Made by a program: the position numbers and the translations under genes. A stretch of DNA of 64,000 bases from Anaeromassilibacillus sp001305115 (GTDB taxonomy: Bacteria > Bacillota > Clostridia > Oscillospirales > Acutalibacteraceae): NCBI GenBank assembly GCA_042854365.1, contig AP031437.1, positions 2,728,001 through 2,792,000 on the forward strand, written 5' to 3'. This document shows, one piece after another, positions 27,595 to 36,865 of this stretch (positions are counted from its first letter, which is position 1; each line of letters begins with the position of its first letter). Under the pieces are notes generated by a model. The model was not told the origin of the DNA. It did not search any database and saw only the letters and a program-made list of their open reading frames with translations.

Positions 27595-27996
27595 TTGAAG
27601 AAAACGAAAACCCCTCAAACTCCGCAGCTTCAGGAGCCGGATACCCAGTCCAAGCGCAGGCTTTCGCTGCCCAAAGTGGCTTACAGCGCCTTCCTGTGTG
27701 TGATGATGTCCATGATATTCTGCCAGCCGGCTTATGCGGCAACAGATGTATGGACCAAGGCCAAAGAGATCATGCAGGATGTATACACCCAAATCCTTGC
27801 CATCTCCACTATCGCCGCCATCGTCACTGCTTCGGTAGCCTTGCTGCTCATGAACTTCTCCCGTTCCGGACGGACGGTGGATGAAAGCCGCGCCTGGCTC
27901 AAACGAATCTGTATCACCTGGGCTATCCTCAATGGCTTGGGCTTTATCATGGCGTATGTGACGCCGCTCTTTAGTGGCGGACAATGGACAGGCTGA
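27595..27996 (+). CDS. VirB2/TrbC-like membrane subunit of the conjugation machine
   Basis: About 133 residues. A basic start is followed by a signal-peptide-like helix (YSAFLCVMMSMIFCQPAYAA, cleavage expected after AYA), and two membrane helices (AISTIAAIVTASVALLLMN and CITWAILNGLGFIMAYV), the layout of VirB2/TrbC pilin-like subunits. The family call rests on this layout and on its place right before a VirB6-like gene. TTG 27595 is preferred because GGAGG (27582-27586) lies 8 bases before it; a TTG at 27580 overlaps that site. Confidence 0.6.
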   Translation: MKKTKTPQTPQLQEPDTQSKRRLSLPKVAYSAFLCVMMSMIFCQPAYAATDVWTKAKEIMQDVYTQILAISTIAAIVTASVALLLMNFSRSGRTVDESRAWLKRICITWAILNGLGFIMAYVTPLFSGGQWTG

Positions 27997-28036
27997 TTGA
28001 CCGTCTGACTGCTCGCCGGAAAGGAGGCTTGCATTT

Positions 28037-28747
28037 ATGGGCATTTTAGACGGCATAGTGGAATGGATCGCAAAACAGGTAATGGCCGGTCTTGATCTGG
28101 TGACCACATCGGTTTTGGGTGCGCTGGGCTGTGATATGGCTGTATTTCTGCGTTATTTTCCCGCAGCAGAGACTATGTACTCTGTTTTCGTGGCTCTGGC
28201 AATCGGGATCATCCTGCTCAACTGGGTCTGGCAGTTATTCAAAAACTTCGGTCTTGGCGCAGGTGTGGAAGCAGAAGACCCGGTAAAGCTGAGTATCCGT
28301 TCCGTTATTTTTATCCTGCTGACGCTCTTTTCAGATGAAATCGTCAATATTGTTCTTACCATCGGCGGCACCCCCTACCACTGGATCATGGAGTCCGACC
28401 TTCCTGCATTAAGCTTTGCAGACTTCAATTCCGTGATGCTGGTCATCATCGGTGTGTGTGCCAATGGGGCTGTGGCACTGATTACCTTGATTTTGGTTCT
28501 CATCCTGGCCTGGAACTACCTAAAACTTCTGTTCGAGGCAGCCGAACGGTATGTGCTGCTCGGTGTACTGGTCTACACGGCTCCTGTGGCTTTTTCTATG
28601 GGCGCCAGCCAGACCACAGCAAACATCTGGAAATCCTGGTGCCGGATGCTTGGCGGTCAAATTTTCCTATTGGTCATGAACGCCTGGTGCCTGCGCCTGT
28701 TCACAAGCATGGTGGGGTCCTTCCTTGCGAACCCGCTTTCGTTATAA
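28037..28747 (+). CDS. VirB6/TrbL-like polytopic conjugation protein
   Basis: A 236-residue integral membrane protein with about five to six hydrophobic helices, among them YSVFVALAIGIILLNWVWQL, LVIIGVCANGAVALITLILV and AAERYVLLGVLVYTAPVAFS. The LLGVLVYTAPVAFSMGAS segment near the C-terminus is the conserved part of TrbL/VirB6 proteins in Gram-positive T4SSs. It would form the inner channel. ATG 28037 follows AAAGGAGGCTTGCATTT. It sits between the VirB2-like and the Gly-rich gene. Confidence 0.72.
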   Translation: MGILDGIVEWIAKQVMAGLDLVTTSVLGALGCDMAVFLRYFPAAETMYSVFVALAIGIILLNWVWQLFKNFGLGAGVEAEDPVKLSIRSVIFILLTLFSDEIVNIVLTIGGTPYHWIMESDLPALSFADFNSVMLVIIGVCANGAVALITLILVLILAWNYLKLLFEAAERYVLLGVLVYTAPVAFSMGASQTTANIWKSWCRMLGGQIFLLVMNAWCLRLFTSMVGSFLANPLSL

Positions 28748-28760
28748 GGAGGTCTTATCC

Positions 28761-29756
28761 TTGAAGAAACTCAAAAAATTTTTATTTGCGGCCTTTACAG
28801 TCGCAATTCTCTCCTGCCTGCTCTGCCAGCCGGCTTTTGCCGCTATCTCCGAAAGCGATGTGCAGGCTCAGGTAGACGCTGTGGGAAAAGAAGCCGTTTC
28901 CGGCAATGTGTTTATCTGGTTTCTCTGTGCTATCGGCTTTCTCAAAGTCGGTCAGAAAATCGATTCTTTCCTCTCCAGCCTGGGTGTCAATGTAGGACAT
29001 ACCGGCGGCAGCATGTTGGCTGAGGCTATGATTGCTGCCAGAGGCATCGGCGGCATCAAGAACTTTTCCAGTCACCACTTTGGCGGCGGGAGGAACAGCA
29101 GTTCCACCAATGTCAACGCAAACGGTGGTAAAGGCAGCGGCGGCTTTGGAGCAGGGTTTGCCAGCGGCGGTCTTGCTGGAGTGGTGAGCCGAAAAGTCAC
29201 AAACAGCGCCATCAAAACAGCCACCACAACTCCCGGCTCCAAGCCCTCCGGTCTTGGCAGTCTTTTAGGCGATGCTGCAGCCGGAGGGATCGGCGGCCAT
29301 ATGTACGCTTCTTCCGTCAGTAAGGGCGGCAATTTTGCCAACAATGTAATCGGCAGCGTAGCCACTGGCAGTATCAGCCAAATGGGTTCCATTTCCGGTG
29401 AAAAAGCCGCCGAAGCCCTGCACTCTTACATGGGATACGCGGCACTGGAATCCGGAGCTGAAAATGTTCCGACCTTCCAGAATGTCGAAATCGGCGGCGG
29501 CCGCATCACCGGTACAGAAGTAACTGCAGAACATCCCGAAGGTATCTCCTTTGGTATGTACCACGCAGACCAATATGTTGCCCCGGAAGGCCAGTACACC
29601 ACCGTTCATGCCGTGGATGGTACAGCATGGTATAAGCAGTACGCTGTGGATGCTGTTGACAAATCGCCCTATATGGCCCCTGACGGTTCTATCGCCTTCA
29701 ACGAGTCCATTGTCAAAAAGCTGCCTCCAGCCCCGAGGAGAAAGGACAAGATATAA
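28761..29756 (+). CDS. Secreted Gly/Ser-rich conjugation-associated protein
   Basis: About 331 residues. A signal peptide (LFAAFTVAILSCLLCQPAFA) is followed by a short conserved part, one hydrophobic helix (GNVFIWFLCAIGFLKVG), then ~150 Gly/Ser/Ala-rich residues and a more ordered C-terminal part (EISFG-type, tyrosine-rich). I do not recognise a named family; its place between VirB6-like and C39 genes suggests a mating-channel component. TTG 28761 is chosen because AAGGAGG lies 8 bases before it; the longer frame starts inside the previous gene. Confidence 0.6.
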   Translation: MKKLKKFLFAAFTVAILSCLLCQPAFAAISESDVQAQVDAVGKEAVSGNVFIWFLCAIGFLKVGQKIDSFLSSLGVNVGHTGGSMLAEAMIAARGIGGIKNFSSHHFGGGRNSSSTNVNANGGKGSGGFGAGFASGGLAGVVSRKVTNSAIKTATTTPGSKPSGLGSLLGDAAAGGIGGHMYASSVSKGGNFANNVIGSVATGSISQMGSISGEKAAEALHSYMGYAALESGAENVPTFQNVEIGGGRITGTEVTAEHPEGISFGMYHADQYVAPEGQYTTVHAVDGTAWYKQYAVDAVDKSPYMAPDGSIAFNESIVKKLPPAPRRKDKI

Positions 29757-31133
29757 ATGCCAGAAGATCAGAAAAGCGGTTTTTCCGAAGCTGTGGAGAC
29801 CGGCGCCTCCGCAGCGCATACCATCCGCGGTGCAATCAAAACCGGAAAAGCTATTTCCTCCGCTGCCAAAGGCGCTGCCGCAGGCGGTCCTTACGGTGCA
29901 GTTGCAGGCGCAGTGTGGGCAGGTCGGAAGCATATCGGAAAAATCATTGTGGCAGTCATTGCCCTGCTTATGCTGCCGGTATTATTTGTTCTCATGCTCC
30001 CCGGTCTTATTTTCGGCGGACTGACCAATGCCTTTTCGCCATCTGACCCCGAAATTCCGATTTTGAATAGCGAAACAGCGATTATTGAGAACGCCAACGA
30101 GATCACCTTTACCCTCAACGGCATCTTGGGCGAGGCACTGGATGATGTACTTGCCCGGATCGAAGCTGACTTTGCGGCATCGGGAGCCGACCATATGGAG
30201 GTCAAAAATGCTTATTCCGGCGGGCCTATTTATAACGCCAACCTGTTTATTTCTCAGTATTGTGCAGCCAAAGACAAGGATTTTGAAAGCATTTCTCTAA
30301 ATGACCTTGCCGCCACCCTGCGGGAAAACAAGCAGCATCTATATTCCTACACCAGCAAGCAAGAGATTCGTGAGAGCACCGTGACCGATCCGGAGACTGG
30401 GGAAGAAACAACAGAGCCAGAAACATGGATGGTCTATACTGTCCGTTACAACGGTGAGTCCTATTTTTCTGATGTTGTATTCCAGCTTACCGATGACCAA
30501 AAGGAGCTTGCAGCCGATTATGCCTCCAACCTAAGCCTGTTCTTGGGCGATGGTCTGCTGCAGAATCTGGAAGCGTGGACCGGAAACAGCATCACCTCTC
30601 TGGGCGATGTTACTTTCACCGATGGGATCACACCTGTTGTTTACTACAATCAGCTGGATGAACGCTATGCCGGTAAAGCCTATGGCACGGACAATATTGG
30701 CGGTTATGGCTGCGGCCCTACCGCTATGGCAATCGTGGTGTCCTCTCTGACAGACGATATGGTTGACCCTGTGGAGATGGCCGAGTGGTCTTACAACAAC
30801 GGCTACTGGTGTAAAAGCAGTGGTTCTTACCATGCACTGATACCTGCCGCCGCTGGGGAATGGGGGCTTCCGGTTTCCGGCTGTACCACTGCGGAACCAC
30901 AGCGCATCACAGACGCACTGGCTAATGGTAAACTGGTAGTAGCAATCATGTCTGAAGGCCACTTTACCTCATCCGGTCACTTCATTGTCCTGCGTGGCGT
31001 AAAAGACGGCAAGATCATGGTGGCTGACCCTGCCAGTTACACACGGAGCGAACAGCTCTGGGATCTGTCCATTATCTTAAATGAGGCCAGCCGGCGCGCT
31101 GGAGCTGGCGGTCCGTTCTGGATTATCGGCTGA
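29757..31133 (+). CDS. Membrane-anchored C39-like cysteine peptidase
   Basis: A 458-residue protein that starts directly after the previous stop (TAA-ATG). A Gly/Ala-rich cytoplasmic part is followed by one helix (KIIVAVIALLMLPVLFVLML, about 62-85), an extracellular middle region, and a C-terminal peptidase domain of the C39_2 type: catalytic Cys about 319 in GGYGCGPTAMAI, His about 408 in SGHFIVLRG and Asp about 425 in VADPAS. It fills the VirB1-like position and probably opens cell-wall peptide bonds or processes a pilus protein; the substrate is not known. Confidence 0.78.
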   Translation: MPEDQKSGFSEAVETGASAAHTIRGAIKTGKAISSAAKGAAAGGPYGAVAGAVWAGRKHIGKIIVAVIALLMLPVLFVLMLPGLIFGGLTNAFSPSDPEIPILNSETAIIENANEITFTLNGILGEALDDVLARIEADFAASGADHMEVKNAYSGGPIYNANLFISQYCAAKDKDFESISLNDLAATLRENKQHLYSYTSKQEIRESTVTDPETGEETTEPETWMVYTVRYNGESYFSDVVFQLTDDQKELAADYASNLSLFLGDGLLQNLEAWTGNSITSLGDVTFTDGITPVVYYNQLDERYAGKAYGTDNIGGYGCGPTAMAIVVSSLTDDMVDPVEMAEWSYNNGYWCKSSGSYHALIPAAAGEWGLPVSGCTTAEPQRITDALANGKLVVAIMSEGHFTSSGHFIVLRGVKDGKIMVADPASYTRSEQLWDLSIILNEASRRAGAGGPFWIIG

Positions 31134-31166
31134 TGTGCCCGCCCGGCTTCGGAAACGAGGTTAATC

Positions 31167-34100
31167 ATGAATCATAAAATCGACCGAGATACCTACATAA
31201 TACCACCGAATTTCATCGAGTCAGGCACCTTCTTCGGTGGTATGTTCAAAGCCCGAAATGTGATTGAAGCCGGCATCCTGGCATTTGCCATTGGTGTGCC
31301 GGTTTTTTCATTGCTCCCTCTTAGCCTGACTGCCCGTATCATCGCTTTGTGCCTGACCGCACTGCCAGCAGCATTGGTGGCGCTTATCGGAATTTCCGGT
31401 GAGAGCCTTTCCTCTTTTCTGCTGATTTTCATAAAGTACCTGCGAAACCGCCGCATTATAGGCGGTAACAGCGCAGAAGATGCGGTTCCGGCGGCAGAGC
31501 ATGGCGGCAAGCATATTAAAAAGAAGGTACACAAGCCCGACAAGGCTCCCAGACGGTCACGGCGCTCCGGCAGAGAGGATTTCCCAGCGGAGTTTGATGA
31601 AGTTCGTAGCTACGAGATCCGCCAAAAACTCCGTCCTGTGAAAAAGCAGAAGCCTGCCAAGGAGAAGAAAGCCGCCAAGCAAAAAAAGAAGGTCTCCAAG
31701 GAGCGCAAAGTAAAACGCCCTATCCGCACCCAGGAGCCGAAGCCCGCCTGCCTTAACCCGGTAGCAGATTATCTGCCGATTTCCAAAATTGAAAACGGCA
31801 TCATCTACACGAAGGACCACCGCTATGTCAAGGTCGTCGAGGTAGTACCCATCAATTTTATGCTGCGCAGCGCCCAGGAACAGCGGAACATCATCTATTC
31901 CTTTGTATCCTACTTGAAAATCAGCCCCATCAAGCTGCAAATCAAGGTACTGACACGTCGGGCAGAGATCAACCGCCATCTGGATACCGTTCGGAAGGAG
32001 ATGGAACAGGAGACCAATGAACAGTGTCTGCTCATGCAGGAAGACTACCTCCAGTTCGTTCAGCAGATCGGTTCCCGTGAGGCAATTACCCGACGTTTCT
32101 TCCTGATTTTTGAATATGAGCCGTGGAGCAACACCAAGCGCTCTGATGAAGAAGGCGAGGCAATCAATGCCCTGCAAAGTGCAGTCCATACTGCTACCAA
32201 CTACCTCCGTCAGTGCGGTAACAAGGTCATCGTTCCGGAAAACTGGGATGAGTTTACCGTAGATGTCCTCTATAACCTGCTCTGCAGAAATGAAAGTGCT
32301 GTAAAGCCGCTCTCCGTCCGGGCACAGGAGGTTGTGGCTGAGTACCTTGCCAAAGGGCGCGACAGTGAGATCGACCATATCCCTGCCACCGAATTCTGTG
32401 CGCCAAAAAGCATTGACTTCACGCATGGTCACCATATCTGCATTGACGGTCTGTATTATGCTTATTTGCTGGTGCCCTCTGATGGCTACAAAACGCAGGT
32501 TCCAGCCGGCTGGCTCAGTCTTATCGTCAATGCCGGTGACGGGATCGATATGGATATGTTCCTCTCCCGTCAGCCCAAAGAAACCATCATCCAGAAAGTC
32601 GGACAGCAGCTGCGTATCAACCGTTCCAAAATCAAGGACGCCAGCGACACCAACACCGACTTTGATGACATTGATGGCGCTATCCGAAGCGGGTACTTTC
32701 TCAAAGAGGGCCTTGCCAACAACGAGGACTTCTACTACTTGAATCTGCTGATTACCATTACTGCCTCCAACGAGGAAGACTTGGAATGGAAGGTCAGCGA
32801 AATGAAAAAGCTCCTGCTCTCACAAGACATGAACGCCTGCACCTGCCATTTTCGGGAGGAACAGGCGTTTTTATCTGCCCTTCCATTGGTGGCAATGGAA
32901 AAGAAACTGTATGAGCGCGGTAAACGCAACCTGCTGACAGGCGGTGCGGCAAGCTGTTATCCCTTTACCTCCTATGAGATGTGTGATGATAACGGTATCC
33001 TGCTGGGCGTCAACAAGTACAACAGCTCCCTTATTATCGTGGACATCTTCAATTCTGCGGTCTATAAGAACGCCAATATGTCGATCCTTGGCACGAGCGG
33101 AGCCGGCAAAACTTTTACCATGCAGTTGATGGCGCTGCGAATGAGGCGGAAAAATATCCCCATTTTCATTGTTGCGCCCCTAAAAGGCCATGAATTCCAT
33201 CGCGCCTGCTCCAATGTGGGCGGCTCCTTTATCCAGATTTCACCGGCCAGTCCCCACTGCATCAATGTTATGGAGATTCGGCGGGTAGACCGCTCGGTGA
33301 ATGAAATTCTGGACGGTCCAGGCATTCAGTTATCTGAACTTGCAGCAAAGATCCAGCAGCTCCACATATTTTTCAGTCTGCTGATCCCCGATATGTCTCA
33401 CGAAGAACGACAGCTTTTGGACGAAGCCCTTGTTCGTACCTATAACACAAAAGGCATCACTCATGATAACGCCTCTTTGGAAGACCCTGCACAGCCCGGC
33501 CAGTACCGTGAAATGCCGGTGCTTGGTGACCTGTACGAAATTTTGAAAACCTCCAAGGAAACGATGCGCATGGCCCACATTCTAAACCGTCTGGTAAACG
33601 GCAGCGCCAGCACCTTCAATAAGCAGACCAATGTTCGGCTCGACAACAAGTACACTGTTTTGGATATTTCCTCCCTCACGGGAGATCTGCTCACCGTAGG
33701 TATGTTTGTGGCGCTGGACTTTGTTTGGGACAGAGCCAAAGCCGACCGTACAGAAGAAAAAGCCATCTTCATCGATGAGTGCTGGCAGCTTCTATCCGGC
33801 GCCGGTGCTGCTGGTGTAAGATTGGCTGGCGATTTCCTTTTGGAAATTGCCAAAACCATACGCGGTTACGGCGGCGCCTCGATTTTTGCAAGCCAGGATC
33901 TTGCCGATTTCTTTGACCTTGACGGCGGCAGATTTGGTAAGGGCATCATCAACAACTCCAAGACCAAGATCATTCTGAATCTGGAGGACGACGAAGCCCA
34001 GCGGGTACAGGAAGCCCTGCACCTGTCCGATGCTGAAACAATGGAGATCACTCACTTTGAAAGAGGTCACGGTCTGATTTCTACCAATAACAACAATATT

Positions 34101-34223
34101 ATGGTGGAATTCAAAGCCAGCCCTCTGGAAAAGGATCTGATTACTACCGACCGCCGCGAGCTGCGTGAAATCGTAGAGCGAAAACGCCGTGAACAATCCA
34201 CATCTGCCGAACAGCAGATATAA
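31167..34223 (+). CDS. virB4: PrgI-VirB4 fusion ATPase of the T4SS
   Basis: A 1018-residue conjugation ATPase. Residues 1-~100 match the small membrane protein PrgI (YIIPPNFIESGTFFGGMF, then two helices). A very basic linker with KKVHKPDKAPRR and repeated PAKEKKAAKQKKK follows (~110-190), then a VirB4 N-terminal domain, Walker A GTSGAGKTFT at about 641-650 and Walker B AIFIDECWQLL at about 866. PrgI and VirB4 are normally adjacent separate genes, so the fusion ties the ATPase to the membrane. ATG 31167 follows GAGGTTAATC. Confidence 0.9.
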   Translation: MNHKIDRDTYIIPPNFIESGTFFGGMFKARNVIEAGILAFAIGVPVFSLLPLSLTARIIALCLTALPAALVALIGISGESLSSFLLIFIKYLRNRRIIGGNSAEDAVPAAEHGGKHIKKKVHKPDKAPRRSRRSGREDFPAEFDEVRSYEIRQKLRPVKKQKPAKEKKAAKQKKKVSKERKVKRPIRTQEPKPACLNPVADYLPISKIENGIIYTKDHRYVKVVEVVPINFMLRSAQEQRNIIYSFVSYLKISPIKLQIKVLTRRAEINRHLDTVRKEMEQETNEQCLLMQEDYLQFVQQIGSREAITRRFFLIFEYEPWSNTKRSDEEGEAINALQSAVHTATNYLRQCGNKVIVPENWDEFTVDVLYNLLCRNESAVKPLSVRAQEVVAEYLAKGRDSEIDHIPATEFCAPKSIDFTHGHHICIDGLYYAYLLVPSDGYKTQVPAGWLSLIVNAGDGIDMDMFLSRQPKETIIQKVGQQLRINRSKIKDASDTNTDFDDIDGAIRSGYFLKEGLANNEDFYYLNLLITITASNEEDLEWKVSEMKKLLLSQDMNACTCHFREEQAFLSALPLVAMEKKLYERGKRNLLTGGAASCYPFTSYEMCDDNGILLGVNKYNSSLIIVDIFNSAVYKNANMSILGTSGAGKTFTMQLMALRMRRKNIPIFIVAPLKGHEFHRACSNVGGSFIQISPASPHCINVMEIRRVDRSVNEILDGPGIQLSELAAKIQQLHIFFSLLIPDMSHEERQLLDEALVRTYNTKGITHDNASLEDPAQPGQYREMPVLGDLYEILKTSKETMRMAHILNRLVNGSASTFNKQTNVRLDNKYTVLDISSLTGDLLTVGMFVALDFVWDRAKADRTEEKAIFIDECWQLLSGAGAAGVRLAGDFLLEIAKTIRGYGGASIFASQDLADFFDLDGGRFGKGIINNSKTKIILNLEDDEAQRVQEALHLSDAETMEITHFERGHGLISTNNNNIMVEFKASPLEKDLITTDRRELREIVERKRREQSTSAEQQI

Positions 34224-34248
34224 CAATTTGAAGAGCGAGGTGATTCCC

Positions 34249-34308
34249 ATGTGCAACTTTCCTGCCAGACGCCGCTATGCGTCTGCTTTGCGTCTGCATT
34301 ACGCCTAA
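34249..34308 (+). CDS. 19-codon leader-type ORF after virB4
   Basis: ATG 34249 has a strong site GCGAGGTGATTCCC and opens 19 codons (MCNFPARRRYASALRLHYA) ending TAA exactly where the following terminator stem begins. This is the geometry of a leader peptide in an attenuator, but no functional amino-acid bias other than Arg/Ala is seen. Confidence 0.4.
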   Translation: MCNFPARRRYASALRLHYA

Positions 34309-34370
34309 AAGCCAGTTTTGCCAACCAGATCATCTTTTGGCTTACACTGACTGGCTTTCCTTCCTATTTT
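34308..34370 (+). terminator. Hairpin between virB4 and the 34417 gene
   Basis: AAAGCCAGT / ACTGGCTTT (9 bp, perfect) encloses an inner TGCCAA / TTGGC pair and is followed by CCTTCCTATTTT. The next gene's ribosome site is about 30 bases downstream. Confidence 0.5.
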
Positions 34371-34416
34371 AATGCGTCTTGAATACGCCTATATTACGCC
34401 ATTGGAGGTGATACCC

Positions 34417-34944
34417 ATGAAGACCAGGGCTGAAATCTATGGAAATGAAGCTGCGGCTCTGCTGCGGATCGTCACGATGTATCCCGGTCTCAATATGCAG
34501 CAGCTTCTTTGCTTTCACCCTGGCAAAGAAGAAATCATCAAGACCCTGCTCTCCCATCTACAAAAGCAGGGCCGTATTTTTCAAACTGATACAGGCGGTT
34601 ACTTTCCGTCTGGTTGGGCAGCAAAATCAGACAACTCCCTGATACGGGCTGCCTGGGTACTCTTGGATTTTATCGGGCAGGTGGAATACCATGCTCCCGG
34701 TGATTTTCCGGTCAAGCTTATCTTCTTTGCAAACGGTGAACTATACGAAATCGTCTACGCAGCTTCCGGCCAGGAGGCCCTGATCAACCATGCGCTTCGG
34801 GATGACCGCAGCGGTGGACGCCGCATCATTTTGGTCGATAATCCGGAAGACATTCGCCGCATTGACTGCCCTGGCATTTCCGGTTTCTGCACCGTGGATG
34901 CAGCGGGCCAGGTGCATTACTTTAAGAAAACAGGAGGAACTTGA
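34417..34944 (+). CDS. ICE-conserved protein of unknown function
   Basis: A 175-residue soluble protein. Residues 1-65 (YGNEAAALLRIVTMYPGLN ... LLSHLQKQGRIF) look like a winged helix; the rest is an alpha/beta part with PVKLIFFANGELYEIVYA and RRIILVDNPEDI. It may be a DNA-binding accessory protein of the element. ATG 34417 is chosen for GGAGGTGATACCC upstream. It is followed with no gap by the 34945 gene. Confidence 0.55.
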   Translation: MKTRAEIYGNEAAALLRIVTMYPGLNMQQLLCFHPGKEEIIKTLLSHLQKQGRIFQTDTGGYFPSGWAAKSDNSLIRAAWVLLDFIGQVEYHAPGDFPVKLIFFANGELYEIVYAASGQEALINHALRDDRSGGRRIILVDNPEDIRRIDCPGISGFCTVDAAGQVHYFKKTGGT

Positions 34945-35607
34945 TTGGAACGAAAAATCATCTCACACCGAATCGGAAGCATTCTTGATGATATATCCCG
35001 TTTGAGCAATGCTCTTTACGCGATGGATACCACGGATATTCAGCGCTATCCGGACAACTATGAAGTCTTATCCACTGATGCCGCCCTGCGGGCAGAGAAA
35101 ATTGCCTGCAGGCTGCGGCATTTGATATATTCCAGCACCACCATCCGCAAAGGCGATTACCTGACATCCGCCGGTATTGTACACGGAATTGAGGTTGTCT
35201 ATGAGGACGGTGTACTGGAGGTCACCCTGCCTGGTCTGCTCCCAAAACGCAAGCAGAGGCAAAACACTGAGTTTCTACTCGACCCGTTCTACTTCTCATT
35301 GGAGCAATACGCCAAAGAGCATCCCATGCCCCGCTTCAGCGATTGTGTGGTGTGCTTTACGCAGGTTTATGACCAGTGCCTTCCCACCCGGCGTATCCGT
35401 GACTACGACAATCTGGAAGAAAAGCAGCTTCTGGATGTCCTCTCCACCTTCGTCATGGCTGACGATACCGGCCTGCTCTGCGATGCCTACAACACCGCTG
35501 CGCTGGGCGAAAAGGACTGTACCAGAATCAGTGTCATGGAAAAAAAGCGGTTTCCCGCCTGGCTTGCTGAGCATGAAAACACCCTAAAATCCATCTCGGA
35601 TTTTTGA
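34945..35607 (+). CDS. ICE-conserved protein of unknown function
   Basis: A 220-residue soluble protein with a helical first 70 residues (ERKIISHRIGSILDDISRL), then a beta-rich part with HGIEVVYEDGVLEVTLPGLL. No named domain is recognised. TTG 34945 follows the previous stop directly, with AGGAGG just upstream, so the two genes are coupled and likely work together. Confidence 0.55.
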   Translation: MERKIISHRIGSILDDISRLSNALYAMDTTDIQRYPDNYEVLSTDAALRAEKIACRLRHLIYSSTTIRKGDYLTSAGIVHGIEVVYEDGVLEVTLPGLLPKRKQRQNTEFLLDPFYFSLEQYAKEHPMPRFSDCVVCFTQVYDQCLPTRRIRDYDNLEEKQLLDVLSTFVMADDTGLLCDAYNTAALGEKDCTRISVMEKKRFPAWLAEHENTLKSISDF

Positions 35608-35653
35608 GCATTTTCAGCCATTGCTTGTCCGACCTGCCGCAACATCGTATTTA

Positions 35654-35677
35654 GCCCCGGATTTCGGGGCTTTTTTC
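35654..35677 (+). terminator. Intrinsic terminator before the 35780 gene
   Basis: GCCCCG-ATTT-type hairpin (GCCCCGGATTTCGGGGC) followed by T6. A second 9-bp hairpin TTTTACCGA / TCGGTAAAA follows at 35696-35727, just before the ribosome site. Confidence 0.8.
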
Positions 35678-35779
35678 TGTCGTTACACCACGGATTTTTA
35701 CCGAAGTTCCTTGCAGTCTCGGTAAAAGCCACACACCACAAGGAGGTGATCACTTGGGAAATTCCCACAGCCAGACACG

Positions 35780-36865
35780 ATGGCGTACAGGCTTCTCTCT
35801 CTGACTGCCATCTCCGGCGAGTTCCCCACAGACCAGCTTAACAGACTTCCCGGCAGTCCATATTATCTGGAGTCTGTTGTCACTGCACTGAAAAAAGACG
35901 GGCTGCTGCGTACCTATTACCGGGATAAACTGCGCGGCTACCGTCTGGGGCCGCGAGCCAAAGCCACTCTGCTGGAAAGCCGGCCGGACAGGTTTGCCAG
36001 CTACCTGACAGGAGATACCGACACCAACCGTTTGAAATGCGAAATTGACCGAAGACTCCGGCTACACCGCCTGGCAGAAACCTATGTGACCATGGATAAT
36101 GCGGGTGTATGTGTGTATCGGGATGAAAAACCGGCAATTTTTGCGCCGGATGGTTACGCTGGCGGCAGGATTGTCTATCCTGCTTTTTTCAGTTCCAGAG
36201 AAGTGAAAGAAATGGGGATCGACACCACGAAGATCCGCAGTTCCCGCTCCACTGGAATACTCCTTGCGCCCTCCGGCATCTTCGTGACCTACAACAGCAG
36301 CAGCGCCCTGATGAAGTGGCGCTACAAATCGGAAATGCGGGTCAAGGCATTGATTTGGAGCGTAATCTGCCAACAGCGCCTGGCCCCACAGTTTCGCCAT
36401 GAGGATGTTCATGGACTGATTCTGGGCAACAGCATGGATCTGGCTTACCAGATTTTGACCAGCACCGGAGGACGCAAACATGATTTCTTCATGCTGGATG
36501 GCAGCTATGAGCATTTTCTTTATCTTACCAACAACCATCAGGGGGAGGTGATACTTGCACTGCTGTGCGACCCTGTGAAAACTGCGGAGCTGGACCGCAT
36601 TCTGCTCCAAGGTCTTACTGCGAGGCAGCCCGGACTGGCTATTGAGCATGACGGTGTTTCACCGGATGGCTCACCAGTCCTGTTTGGCTATTTCTGCGAT
36701 CTGCCCCGTATCGCACGCTTCAACACCTCCCTCGAACTATCCGAGCGCCCAGGCACACTGATCTGTTTTGACTTCCAGGCAGAGGTACTTCGCAGCTACT
36801 GTGGTTCCCGGGTGCGCTTCCAGACCATTGATTTCACAAAATTCGAGGGGAGGTTGTTCCCATAA
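35780..36865 (+). CDS. Winged-helix-type ICE protein upstream of virD4
   Basis: A 361-residue protein. Its first 70 residues (LSLTAISGEFPTDQLNRLPG ... LKKDGLLRTYYRDKLRGYRL) form a clear winged-helix pattern; the rest resembles proteins found next to VirD4 in Clostridia ICEs but has no named function. The start is uncertain: ATG 35780 has no ribosome site, while AGGAGGTGATCAC at 35741 precedes a TTG (35754) in a different frame that opens only 16 codons. Coupling from that mini-ORF is possible. It overlaps virD4 by 4 bases. Confidence 0.6.
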   Translation: MAYRLLSLTAISGEFPTDQLNRLPGSPYYLESVVTALKKDGLLRTYYRDKLRGYRLGPRAKATLLESRPDRFASYLTGDTDTNRLKCEIDRRLRLHRLAETYVTMDNAGVCVYRDEKPAIFAPDGYAGGRIVYPAFFSSREVKEMGIDTTKIRSSRSTGILLAPSGIFVTYNSSSALMKWRYKSEMRVKALIWSVICQQRLAPQFRHEDVHGLILGNSMDLAYQILTSTGGRKHDFFMLDGSYEHFLYLTNNHQGEVILALLCDPVKTAELDRILLQGLTARQPGLAIEHDGVSPDGSPVLFGYFCDLPRIARFNTSLELSERPGTLICFDFQAEVLRSYCGSRVRFQTIDFTKFEGRLFP

